This document shows positions 16,777-24,680 of a stretch of DNA of 55,970 nt, piece after piece. The notes beneath the pieces are model-generated. The model did not search any database, had not been told where the DNA came from, and saw only the letters and a program-made list of their open reading frames with translations. Location: contig JAFGMA010000200.1 of NCBI GenBank assembly GCA_016927835.1, positions 1 to 55,970 of the forward strand, in the 5' to 3' direction. This DNA comes from Candidatus Zhuqueibacterota bacterium (GTDB lineage Bacteria > Zhuqueibacterota > Zhuqueibacteria > Thermofontimicrobiales > Sulfurfontimicrobiaceae). How positions within the stretch are numbered: the stretch's first letter is position 1; each line of letters opens with the position of its first letter. The position numbers were made by a program, and so were the translations under genes.

Positions 16777-19700
16777 ATGAATAGATTGATTATATACATT
16801 CACATACTGCTGAGTTTTGCGATGCTGATGCTGAGTTGTGAAGATGACGGCAGCAAGGTTGTGGGATCGCTCGATCATGAAGTGCGATCATTCAAGGCGA
16901 GTGAACCGGAAATACTGGCTGACGGGATCTCCACCACCGATATTATCGCTGTCATCTACGACAAAGCTGGGGAACGCGCCTACGGGATGAAAGTTGCTTT
17001 CGAAACCACCCATGGCACCATCGATGAGTTTGCAGTTTCGGATTGGGATGGCAATGCAAAGTTGGTCTTAACCAGTGAAGCCAGCAAGACCGATTTGATA
17101 GCTCAGGTAACCGCAACCGTGGTGGATACTGCCCTGGAATCGCTTCCCAAAACGACGCCGTCGCCATACAAAATCGAATTGCGCGTTCCGGATCAAAAAG
17201 GTAATCCGATTATCCTCAAAAAGCCCACTGATAATACGGGAACAATCAATATCAAGTTTAAGGGCGTTTCCCTGGATGTTGAGGTGGATGATCCGATTCT
17301 CCCGGCGGATGGAATCTCCGAAACCACGGTTAGAATAAAGCTTCGGGAAACCACAACTCAGAAAGCGATTCAAAATGCCGAGGTTCGAATCGGCATCAAA
17401 TACGGAAGCTCGATTGGCAGCGCCCACACAAATGCATTGGGGATATCAGAGGTTGAAATAAGGTCATCTAAGGAGGCAATAGATGATACCCTCACTATCG
17501 AATATGGAAAAGTGATTCGATCTGTCCTGAATGTCAGTTACCTGACACCTAAATTAAACCTTGCCACCGAGGTGGCGCAGGTTTTGGCAGACGGGCAAAG
17601 CAAAATTCAGGTGATCGCGACACTTCTCGCCCAAACCACCAATAATCCGGTGGTGGGTGCCAAAGTGAAATTTTCAACCACCGCAGGCATCATCCAGCAA
17701 TCCGCTATTACAGATGAGTTTGGCAAAGCGAGAACCGACTTGATAGCTGGCAGCGAGCCGGATTCGGCGGTGAAGATTATCGCCACATTCCTGACACTGA
17801 GCGACACCACGACTATTGCGTTCGTTTCGATTGATGTCGGCGAATTAACGCTCACCGCATCCGAAGAACCACTCATTCGGAATGGGATCGCTCAGAAGCA
17901 GATCTTTGTGCACGCTTTAACCAAACTCGGGCAGCCTGTCAGGAATGGAATAATCCACCTGGCTGCCGATATTGGCAATGCACCGGAAAGCATCACAACC
18001 AATACGTATGGTGAAGCGACTTTTAATTTTACTGCCGATGCCGGGAATTCGGACGCAACCGCGACGATTACAGCTTCAATCGGCTCCGCCACTTCAACCC
18101 ATACGATTCGATTGCTGGGTGTGGCGTTTGAAGTTTCGACAACGCCCGATTCTATTCCGGCGAATGGACTGGCGACTTCAAACGTCCGGGTTCATGTCAA
18201 GTATACGACAACCCATCTGGCGATTGCGAATCACGAAATCGGATTTTCAACCGATATCGGGACCATCCCTGCCAGCGCACAAACAGACGGACAGGGAGTG
18301 GCACTCGCCACGTATACCGCGAGCACAGCCACGGGTCTGGCGACGATAACGGTCTTCTGCGGAGAATTAACCCAAAACACACATATCCATTTGCTGCCCA
18401 ATTATCCGCATACGGTTACATTATCAACGACCGCTGATCCACTCCTGCGAAACGGTATCGCCTCCCGGGAAGTCAGCTTGAAAGCCTTGAATCGATTGGG
18501 TCAGGCTGTGCCCAACGCAACCATCCAACTCAGTGCTGATATCGGAACTGTGCCTTCGAAAGTCATCACAGATTTGAATGGGAACGCTACCTTCGAGTAT
18601 CTGGCGGATGCCGGCAATTCGGATGCTACAGCCATCATCACCGCCTCGAGCGGAGATGCACAGGCTACCCAGACCATCAAATTACTCGGTGTCACAATCA
18701 TTGCGACGGCGAATCCGGATTCACTTCCTGCCAACGGCGTGGCAACATCCGAAATCCGGGTGCAGGTGAAATATACAACAACCCATCAAGCAATCTCAAA
18801 TCAGGAAATTGGATTTTCAACCGATGTCGGGACTATCCCTGCCGAATCACGAACTGATAATAAAGGAATTGCCAGCGCCACATTTACCGCAAATACAACC
18901 CCGGGACAGGCACACATTTCAGTAGCTTATGGCAGCCTTACCAGGTACGTAACCGTGCACCTGCTGCCGAATTTCCCGGATGCACTTACACTATCTGCTG
19001 CAACTGAGCCGGTTCTTCGGGATGGGGCGTCAACCAGGCAATTCAGCCTGAAAGCGCTGAATAAATTGGGACAGCCCGTGCCCAACGCAACCATTCAACT
19101 CAGCGCTGACCGGGGCAAAGTGCCGGCGAAGGTCGTTACCGATTTAAGTGGAAATGCCAGTTTCACCTATACATCAGATGCCGGAACTGCGGATGCAACC
19201 GCCACTGTCACCGCAGCGAGCGGCGATGCCGGAGCATCGCAAACCCTCGATTTAACCGGTGTTAGCGTCACTATCATGGCGACGCCCGATTCCCTGCTGG
19301 CTGACGGTTCATCGAGTTCCCATATTCGGGTGATTGTCAAAAAAACGACTTCGAATGTCGGTATTCCCAATCGCGTCGTTGAATTTGCCACCACGCTGGG
19401 TGTGATTCACGCCACCGTGAATACAAATGAGCAGGGAGTCAGCGATGTCAGCTATTTTGCCGGTGACGTCCCCGGGACTGCGGTTATCACCGCCAGGGTC
19501 GGGATTATTACCAAAAGTGTGAATGTTCATCTGCTTCAAAATTATCCGGCTTCGATTACGCTGACTGCAAGTGATACGCCCTTGCTCCGGGACGGCATTG
19601 CATCAAAAGATGTGACGTTGAAAGCCGTTAACAAACTGAGCCAGGCGGTCGCAAATGCGACGATAAAACTCAGTGCCAACAAAGGCGCTGTGCCGGCAAC

Positions 19701-21888
19701 GGTGGTCACCGACAAAAGCGGCAATGCCTCATTCAAATACATTTCGGATGCGGGCGCTTCCGATGATATTGCTACCATCACCGCCACCAGCGGAGAAGCA
19801 CAGGCGTCGCAAACAATCGCCTTACTCGGCATAACGCTCACAGTGAAAACGACTCCCGATTCTATCCCCGCCGACGGACAGACAAAATCGACCATCCGGG
19901 TACAAGTAAAACATACGACAAGTCAAAAAGCTGTAACAGCCCATACAATTGGCTTCTCAACCGATACCGGCACAATTCCTTCGAATTCTGAAACAGATAT
20001 TGAAGGAATCGCTGTTGCCAATTTCACCGCAGGTACTGTCCCGGGAGTAGCACACATTACAGTGTTTTGCGGAACTCTGACCAGGAACATAAACGTTTAC
20101 CTGCTTCGCAACGTTGCCAACAAAATTATGCTGACAGTTGATAGTGAACCGATTTTGCGGGATGGTGTATCTTCAAAACAGATAAGCTTGAAAGCTTTAC
20201 TACAATTAAATCAAGCGGCGCCGAATACGACGATTCAACTCAGCACTGACAGGGGCAAAGTGCCCGCGACTGTTGTGACAGACCTGTACGGGAACGCCTC
20301 CTTCAAATACACCTCGGATGCGGGTGCTTCGGATGCCATTGCAACAATCACAGCCAGCAGCGGAGAAGCGCACGCCTCGGGGACAATCACGCTGATCGGT
20401 CTGACACTCACGGTGACGGCAACGCCTGATTCCATCCCCGCTGACGGAGCCTCCATTTCCCGTGTGCGTGCGGAGGTGAAACTGACGACGACTAATGTCG
20501 GCGTGGCAAGACAGCAACTCACCTTTGCGACAACGTTGGGTACGATTCAAGCCACAGAACGGACAGATAGTTGGGGAGTTAGCGTGGTCACATTTTTTGC
20601 CGATATCCAACCGGGGACTGCGACAGTTACGGTTGCTTTGGGAACGATTTCCAAAAGCACACGCATTTTCCTGTTCGGCAATTTTCCAAAGACCATCACG
20701 CTCGAAGCCTCGCCCAATTTCATCTGGGTGAAAGGAGCCGGGAATGTTGAGCAAACAATTATTCGTGCCGTCGTACTCGGTGTCACCGGGCAGCCGGTAG
20801 GAAGCGGGTTCGGTGTCAAATTTACAATTGTCAACGGACCGAATGGCGGGGAACTCATTGAGCCTTCTTCTGTTTCATCCTGGGAAAGCGCAGTGATGCG
20901 CACTGTCAATGGTGTAGCGCAAGCCAAAATACTCGCTGGCACAAAATCCGGTACGGTGGAGATTCGGGCGGAATTGGTGGATCCGCCTTATAATGATATC
21001 TATGCCCAGCAGCCGATTCTGGTTATACGGTCGGGTCCGGCTTATATGTGGATCGATCAATCCGATCCGAATCGGGTAATTTCGCATGCGTCGCTGCTGG
21101 TAGAAGCCGGCAAACAAAATGTCGCCTTTGCGAATCCGGTGGAGAAAATCAGCGTGACCGCAGTGTTTGGTGATAAATATAATAATCCAATCGAACAGGG
21201 AACCGCCGTTTACTTCACCACCACCGGCGGAATCATCACGTCGGACGGCATAACCAACAGCCTGGGGCAGGCGAGCGCGACGCTTCAGAATTGCAATCCT
21301 TTCCCATATTTGAAGACGGATGATCCGAACCAACTCACGGCTCGATTCATCTCCAATCCCAATAATGAAAGCGTCTGGCTCGATCTCAGTATTCCGGATT
21401 TCGAGGGCAGCGAGATTGAAAACTCCATGGGAAACGGTGACAAAGTGGAAAATGATGGCGTCGCTGTGCTGTTGGCGCATACCTGGGGTCGCAATCAGAA
21501 CAATGAAGTCGTAAAAGTCTGGGCGCCGGCGTTAATCGTTTTCAGCAGCCAGATTCACACGTTTACGGTGTCCACGGATAAATCCACCCTGGACATCGGC
21601 GAATATGCGAACATATCCATCCGCTTATATGACATCCATGGCAATCCCGTGGCAGCCGGCTCCAATTTATATGCCACCACCACTAAAGGCGAATTGTCAG
21701 AGCGAATACTCATGCCAGACGCTGGGCATTATGGCTATGGGGCGACGTATTTCACTACCCAACTCACCAATAATCTCAATCCAATATCAAGCGTCGCTGG
21801 GATAGCCGTTGTTACCATCGTCTTGAATAGCCCAAATGGATCCGGGAAACTGACCGTGCCCATTAATCTCACATTGAATACCAATTAA
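16777..21888 (+). CDS. Giant Ig-repeat lipoprotein (invasin/Big_1-like)
   Basis: 1703 aa, predicted lipoprotein: signal peptide 1-17 and lipobox LMLSC with Cys18. I chose ATG 16777, which follows GGAGAG; the frame extends to 16744 without a signal peptide. I count about 16 bacterial Ig-like domains of about 90-95 residues, of the Big_1/invasin type: each opens with x-ADG-x-S or RDG-x-S, has a VPNATIQLSADxG-like strand pair and a TDxxGxAxxxFTA motif. Domains 4-13 form five A-B pairs of exactly 190 residues. Three more diverged domains close the protein. It probably forms a long surface stalk or adhesin. It follows the secretin gene by 225 bases with nothing between, so it may be the last gene of the pilus locus. 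Confidence 0.88.
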   Translation: MNRLIIYIHILLSFAMLMLSCEDDGSKVVGSLDHEVRSFKASEPEILADGISTTDIIAVIYDKAGERAYGMKVAFETTHGTIDEFAVSDWDGNAKLVLTSEASKTDLIAQVTATVVDTALESLPKTTPSPYKIELRVPDQKGNPIILKKPTDNTGTINIKFKGVSLDVEVDDPILPADGISETTVRIKLRETTTQKAIQNAEVRIGIKYGSSIGSAHTNALGISEVEIRSSKEAIDDTLTIEYGKVIRSVLNVSYLTPKLNLATEVAQVLADGQSKIQVIATLLAQTTNNPVVGAKVKFSTTAGIIQQSAITDEFGKARTDLIAGSEPDSAVKIIATFLTLSDTTTIAFVSIDVGELTLTASEEPLIRNGIAQKQIFVHALTKLGQPVRNGIIHLAADIGNAPESITTNTYGEATFNFTADAGNSDATATITASIGSATSTHTIRLLGVAFEVSTTPDSIPANGLATSNVRVHVKYTTTHLAIANHEIGFSTDIGTIPASAQTDGQGVALATYTASTATGLATITVFCGELTQNTHIHLLPNYPHTVTLSTTADPLLRNGIASREVSLKALNRLGQAVPNATIQLSADIGTVPSKVITDLNGNATFEYLADAGNSDATAIITASSGDAQATQTIKLLGVTIIATANPDSLPANGVATSEIRVQVKYTTTHQAISNQEIGFSTDVGTIPAESRTDNKGIASATFTANTTPGQAHISVAYGSLTRYVTVHLLPNFPDALTLSAATEPVLRDGASTRQFSLKALNKLGQPVPNATIQLSADRGKVPAKVVTDLSGNASFTYTSDAGTADATATVTAASGDAGASQTLDLTGVSVTIMATPDSLLADGSSSSHIRVIVKKTTSNVGIPNRVVEFATTLGVIHATVNTNEQGVSDVSYFAGDVPGTAVITARVGIITKSVNVHLLQNYPASITLTASDTPLLRDGIASKDVTLKAVNKLSQAVANATIKLSANKGAVPATVVTDKSGNASFKYISDAGASDDIATITATSGEAQASQTIALLGITLTVKTTPDSIPADGQTKSTIRVQVKHTTSQKAVTAHTIGFSTDTGTIPSNSETDIEGIAVANFTAGTVPGVAHITVFCGTLTRNINVYLLRNVANKIMLTVDSEPILRDGVSSKQISLKALLQLNQAAPNTTIQLSTDRGKVPATVVTDLYGNASFKYTSDAGASDAIATITASSGEAHASGTITLIGLTLTVTATPDSIPADGASISRVRAEVKLTTTNVGVARQQLTFATTLGTIQATERTDSWGVSVVTFFADIQPGTATVTVALGTISKSTRIFLFGNFPKTITLEASPNFIWVKGAGNVEQTIIRAVVLGVTGQPVGSGFGVKFTIVNGPNGGELIEPSSVSSWESAVMRTVNGVAQAKILAGTKSGTVEIRAELVDPPYNDIYAQQPILVIRSGPAYMWIDQSDPNRVISHASLLVEAGKQNVAFANPVEKISVTAVFGDKYNNPIEQGTAVYFTTTGGIITSDGITNSLGQASATLQNCNPFPYLKTDDPNQLTARFISNPNNESVWLDLSIPDFEGSEIENSMGNGDKVENDGVAVLLAHTWGRNQNNEVVKVWAPALIVFSSQIHTFTVSTDKSTLDIGEYANISIRLYDIHGNPVAAGSNLYATTTKGELSERILMPDAGHYGYGATYFTTQLTNNLNPISSVAGIAVVTIVLNSPNGSGKLTVPINLTLNTN
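17842..20691 (+). repeat. Five tandem 570-bp coding repeats
   Basis: Matching codons of the xLRDG segment lie at 17872, 18442, 19012, 19582 and 20152, an exact 570-base step each time (190 codons). Each unit encodes one A-type and one B-type Ig domain. The unit edges are arbitrary; the fixed period is what the sequence shows. Units differ at many positions but carry no net indels. Confidence 0.9.
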
Positions 21889-22423
21889 AAACAACAGACT
21901 GCGCAATCGACCAACTAACTGAACGGGGCTGTAATGTGCCACGCACTCGCGAGGGTGCGTGGCACTGTTGTCAGCCAGGCTCACACGCTTCCACATTTAT
22001 CAAAAAACACGAATTCAGACCGGGGATGAACCAATCGGGGCGCCGCCATGGGAATTTTATCAACAGCGAATTCGCATCAATGTGTGCCCAGACGTAACAA
22101 TCTGTCGCCCGGGTCTTCGAGCTCGCGGCTATGCGCCCATATCTTAAAAAAATATTGATTCTTTGCAGCAAATGTATTACATTTAATTTCGCAGCTTTTT
22201 CAGGTTTCGACAAGCAGTTGCTGAATATTGCCATGTCCGGACTCAGTTGAATGTTTCCTTTTGCAATGCGTTTGGCAGGGCAAATTTCTAATTGCCAGCC
22301 GGATGCCCATAAAAGGCGTTGTTGGCATAAATAAATTATTGTCAGAATCCTCGTCCAGATTCAGACTGGTGACAGACGCAGCACTCGATCCGCACTTGCA
22401 CAACCGAATGAGTTTGAGATTGA
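21889..22423. other. Non-coding gap with strong hairpin
   Basis: 535 bases between the Ig lipoprotein and the M1 peptidase gene. The hairpin at 21936-21965 is the only clear structure. Small open frames here have no start signals or recognisable protein character. Confidence 0.6.
21936..21965. terminator. GC-rich hairpin after the Ig lipoprotein gene
   Basis: Arms GTGCCACGCAC and GTGCGTGGCAC (11 bp) around an 8-base loop, 48 bases after the stop codon. No T-run follows, so it may be a transcript-end or 3'-protecting stem rather than a full intrinsic terminator. Confidence 0.5.
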
Positions 22424-24421
22424 ATGAGACATCGTAATTCATGTTACATCAAAAGAATCCTCTTCTGGCTCTGCATCATCCCCACGTTGCTGCAAGCGCA
22501 GTACTCCGCCGATTGGCTTGACAATCACGTGGATTATAAAATCCGCAAAATGAAATTGCTGCGGAAAAATGAGCAACTTACCACTCAAAATCAAACCCGA
22601 TTTGATGTCACCTATTACGGATTGAACCTGGCATTGTCCGTCGAAAAAAAGACAGTATCGGGTTTTGTTGAACTGCGTGCCCGCGCCCTGGTCGATGCCC
22701 TGGACCGGATTGAGTTGAATCTCAACGATAACATGGCAGTGGAAAAGGTACTTGCCCGCAACCAGACACTCGAATTCACCCATGCGAACGGATTGCTTAA
22801 AATTCAGCTCGCCCAACCATATTCTGCCGGAGAAACTTTCGCCATCACAATTCATTACGGCGGTCAGCCGCAAGCCAACGGCTTCGGATCATTCAATTTC
22901 GATCAGTTCAACAGCCGTCCCATGATCTGGAGTTTGAGCGAGCCCTTCGGGGCACGGGATTGGTTCCCCTGCAAGGATATTCCTTCCGATAAGGCGGATT
23001 CCGCCGATATAAAAATCACGGTTCCCAAAGAGCTGATCGTCGCGTCCAATGGAACCTTGAAGGAAATCATTTATGATGGCGATGTCGCCACCTATTGCTG
23101 GTATGAACGCTACCCCATTTCAACCTACCTGATTTCAATTGCCGCACACGAATATCATACGTATTCCGATTATTATGTCTATTCTGAAACAGACTCCATG
23201 GAAATCCAATTTTATGTCTTTCCCGAGCACCTGGAGAAAGTCCGTGAAAATTACGCCCGAACCGCTGAAGCGATTGAATATTTTTCAGAGATATTTGGTC
23301 CATATCCGTTTCTGTCTGAGAAGTATGGTCATGCTGAATTCCTCTGGAGCGGAGGCATGGAGCATCAGACCATAACGAGCCTGGGCGGGTGGTCGCTGCC
23401 GCTGATCATCCACGAACTCGCGCACCAGTGGTGGGGCGATATGATTACTTGCAGCGATTTTCATCATATCTGGCTCAACGAGGGATTCGCTACCTATGCC
23501 GAAGCGCTTTACTGGGAGCATTTTTACGGGAATGACCAATATGCGAAGGATATGGATTCCAAATTGTATTTCGGTCCCGGGACTATTTATGTTGAGAATT
23601 TATCCGATGTGAATCGTATTTTCGACGGCGGATTGAGTTATCACAAGGCTGCCTGGGTGCTGCACATGCTGCGTCATGTGGTGGGGGATGAGGCATTTTT
23701 TCGAATTCTGAAAGACTATGCCGCTGATCCGCAAGTGAAATATGGCGCGGTGACAACAGAAATGTTCCAGGAAATTTGTGAACGCGTTGCCGGTTTCAGC
23801 CTGGACTGGTTTTTCGAACAATGGATTTATGGCGAGTATTACCCCACCTACTTTTATCGCTGGGAACGCCTTGACGCCGGGAACAGCTATCATTTAGACG
23901 TGGTCATTGAACAAAAGCAGCAAAGAACCGGTCTTTTTAAAATGCCCATCGATGTGACTGTTGCCACCACCAGCGGTGATACGACCATTGTTGTTTGGGA
24001 CAGCTTGCAGACGCAAACGTTTGAATTTGAATTCGCCGCCAAACCCGTCAACGTCTATCTGGACCGCGATAACTGGATTCTGAAGGAGATTCACCGACCA
24101 TCCGCGATTCGTCCCGGATTTTATGTTGACCAGAATTATCCCAACCCGCTCAATTTGTCAGCCACAAGCGCCGCCGGTCAGCATTCGAAAACGAGTATTG
24201 ATTACCAGATTTATTTTCCGAGCCAGGTGACGCTCAGGATTTACAACGCGCTGGGACAGCTTGTCAAGACGCTGGTGGATGAACGCCAGCCTGCCGATGC
24301 ATACAGCGTCGATTGGGACGGCAGCGATTCAAAAGGGGGGCTGGTCGCTTCGGGGATTTATATTTACGAGCTGGTTGTCGAAGGCGACCGGGCAACGGAA
24401 AAAATGACCGTTATTCGGTGA
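22424..24421 (+). CDS. Secreted M1-family metallopeptidase with C-terminal sorting domain
   Basis: 665 aa zinc aminopeptidase of the gluzincin fold. Signal peptide to about residue 25 (LLQAQ). M1 N-terminal beta domain about 40-215; substrate-binding motif GGMEH at 310-314 (GAMEN in classical members); zinc ligands H330 and H334 (HELAH) and E353 (NEGFATYAE), with the 18-residue gap typical of M1; catalytic Tyr probably in SYHKAAWVLHML. The last about 95 residues form an FlgD-like/type IX-style sorting domain with NYPNPLN, a LRIYNALGQLVKTL strand and an ASGIYIYEL end, so the enzyme is probably delivered to or beyond the outer membrane. A small AGCCCT/AGGGCT stem directly follows the stop. The ribosome binding site is weak. 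Confidence 0.92.
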   Translation: MRHRNSCYIKRILFWLCIIPTLLQAQYSADWLDNHVDYKIRKMKLLRKNEQLTTQNQTRFDVTYYGLNLALSVEKKTVSGFVELRARALVDALDRIELNLNDNMAVEKVLARNQTLEFTHANGLLKIQLAQPYSAGETFAITIHYGGQPQANGFGSFNFDQFNSRPMIWSLSEPFGARDWFPCKDIPSDKADSADIKITVPKELIVASNGTLKEIIYDGDVATYCWYERYPISTYLISIAAHEYHTYSDYYVYSETDSMEIQFYVFPEHLEKVRENYARTAEAIEYFSEIFGPYPFLSEKYGHAEFLWSGGMEHQTITSLGGWSLPLIIHELAHQWWGDMITCSDFHHIWLNEGFATYAEALYWEHFYGNDQYAKDMDSKLYFGPGTIYVENLSDVNRIFDGGLSYHKAAWVLHMLRHVVGDEAFFRILKDYAADPQVKYGAVTTEMFQEICERVAGFSLDWFFEQWIYGEYYPTYFYRWERLDAGNSYHLDVVIEQKQQRTGLFKMPIDVTVATTSGDTTIVVWDSLQTQTFEFEFAAKPVNVYLDRDNWILKEIHRPSAIRPGFYVDQNYPNPLNLSATSAAGQHSKTSIDYQIYFPSQVTLRIYNALGQLVKTLVDERQPADAYSVDWDGSDSKGGLVASGIYIYELVVEGDRATEKMTVIR

Positions 24422-24680
24422 GCCCTCGGAGGGCTTCGAGGCTGCATGGAATTTTACTGAATGATTTGCAATAGCTCTGCACCCTTTTGATTACACTTAA
24501 AGGATGATTTACGATTAAAGATTAGCGATTTTTGATCTGCGAATTTAAACCTTCGCAAATCGCATATCGTTTTATTCTGAAATCAAAAAATAATCGGCTG
24601 TGAATTATTACAATGAGTTTACTTCATTGATTTTCAACCTATTGCAGAACTCACTCGACTAACACTGAAAGGAGAAGGCT

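Noticed and set aside
20206-21480. Long minus-strand frames inside the Ig lipoprotein gene
   Set aside because: They arise from the repeat's codon pattern; the plus frame has a lipobox, a ribosome binding site and domain repeats.
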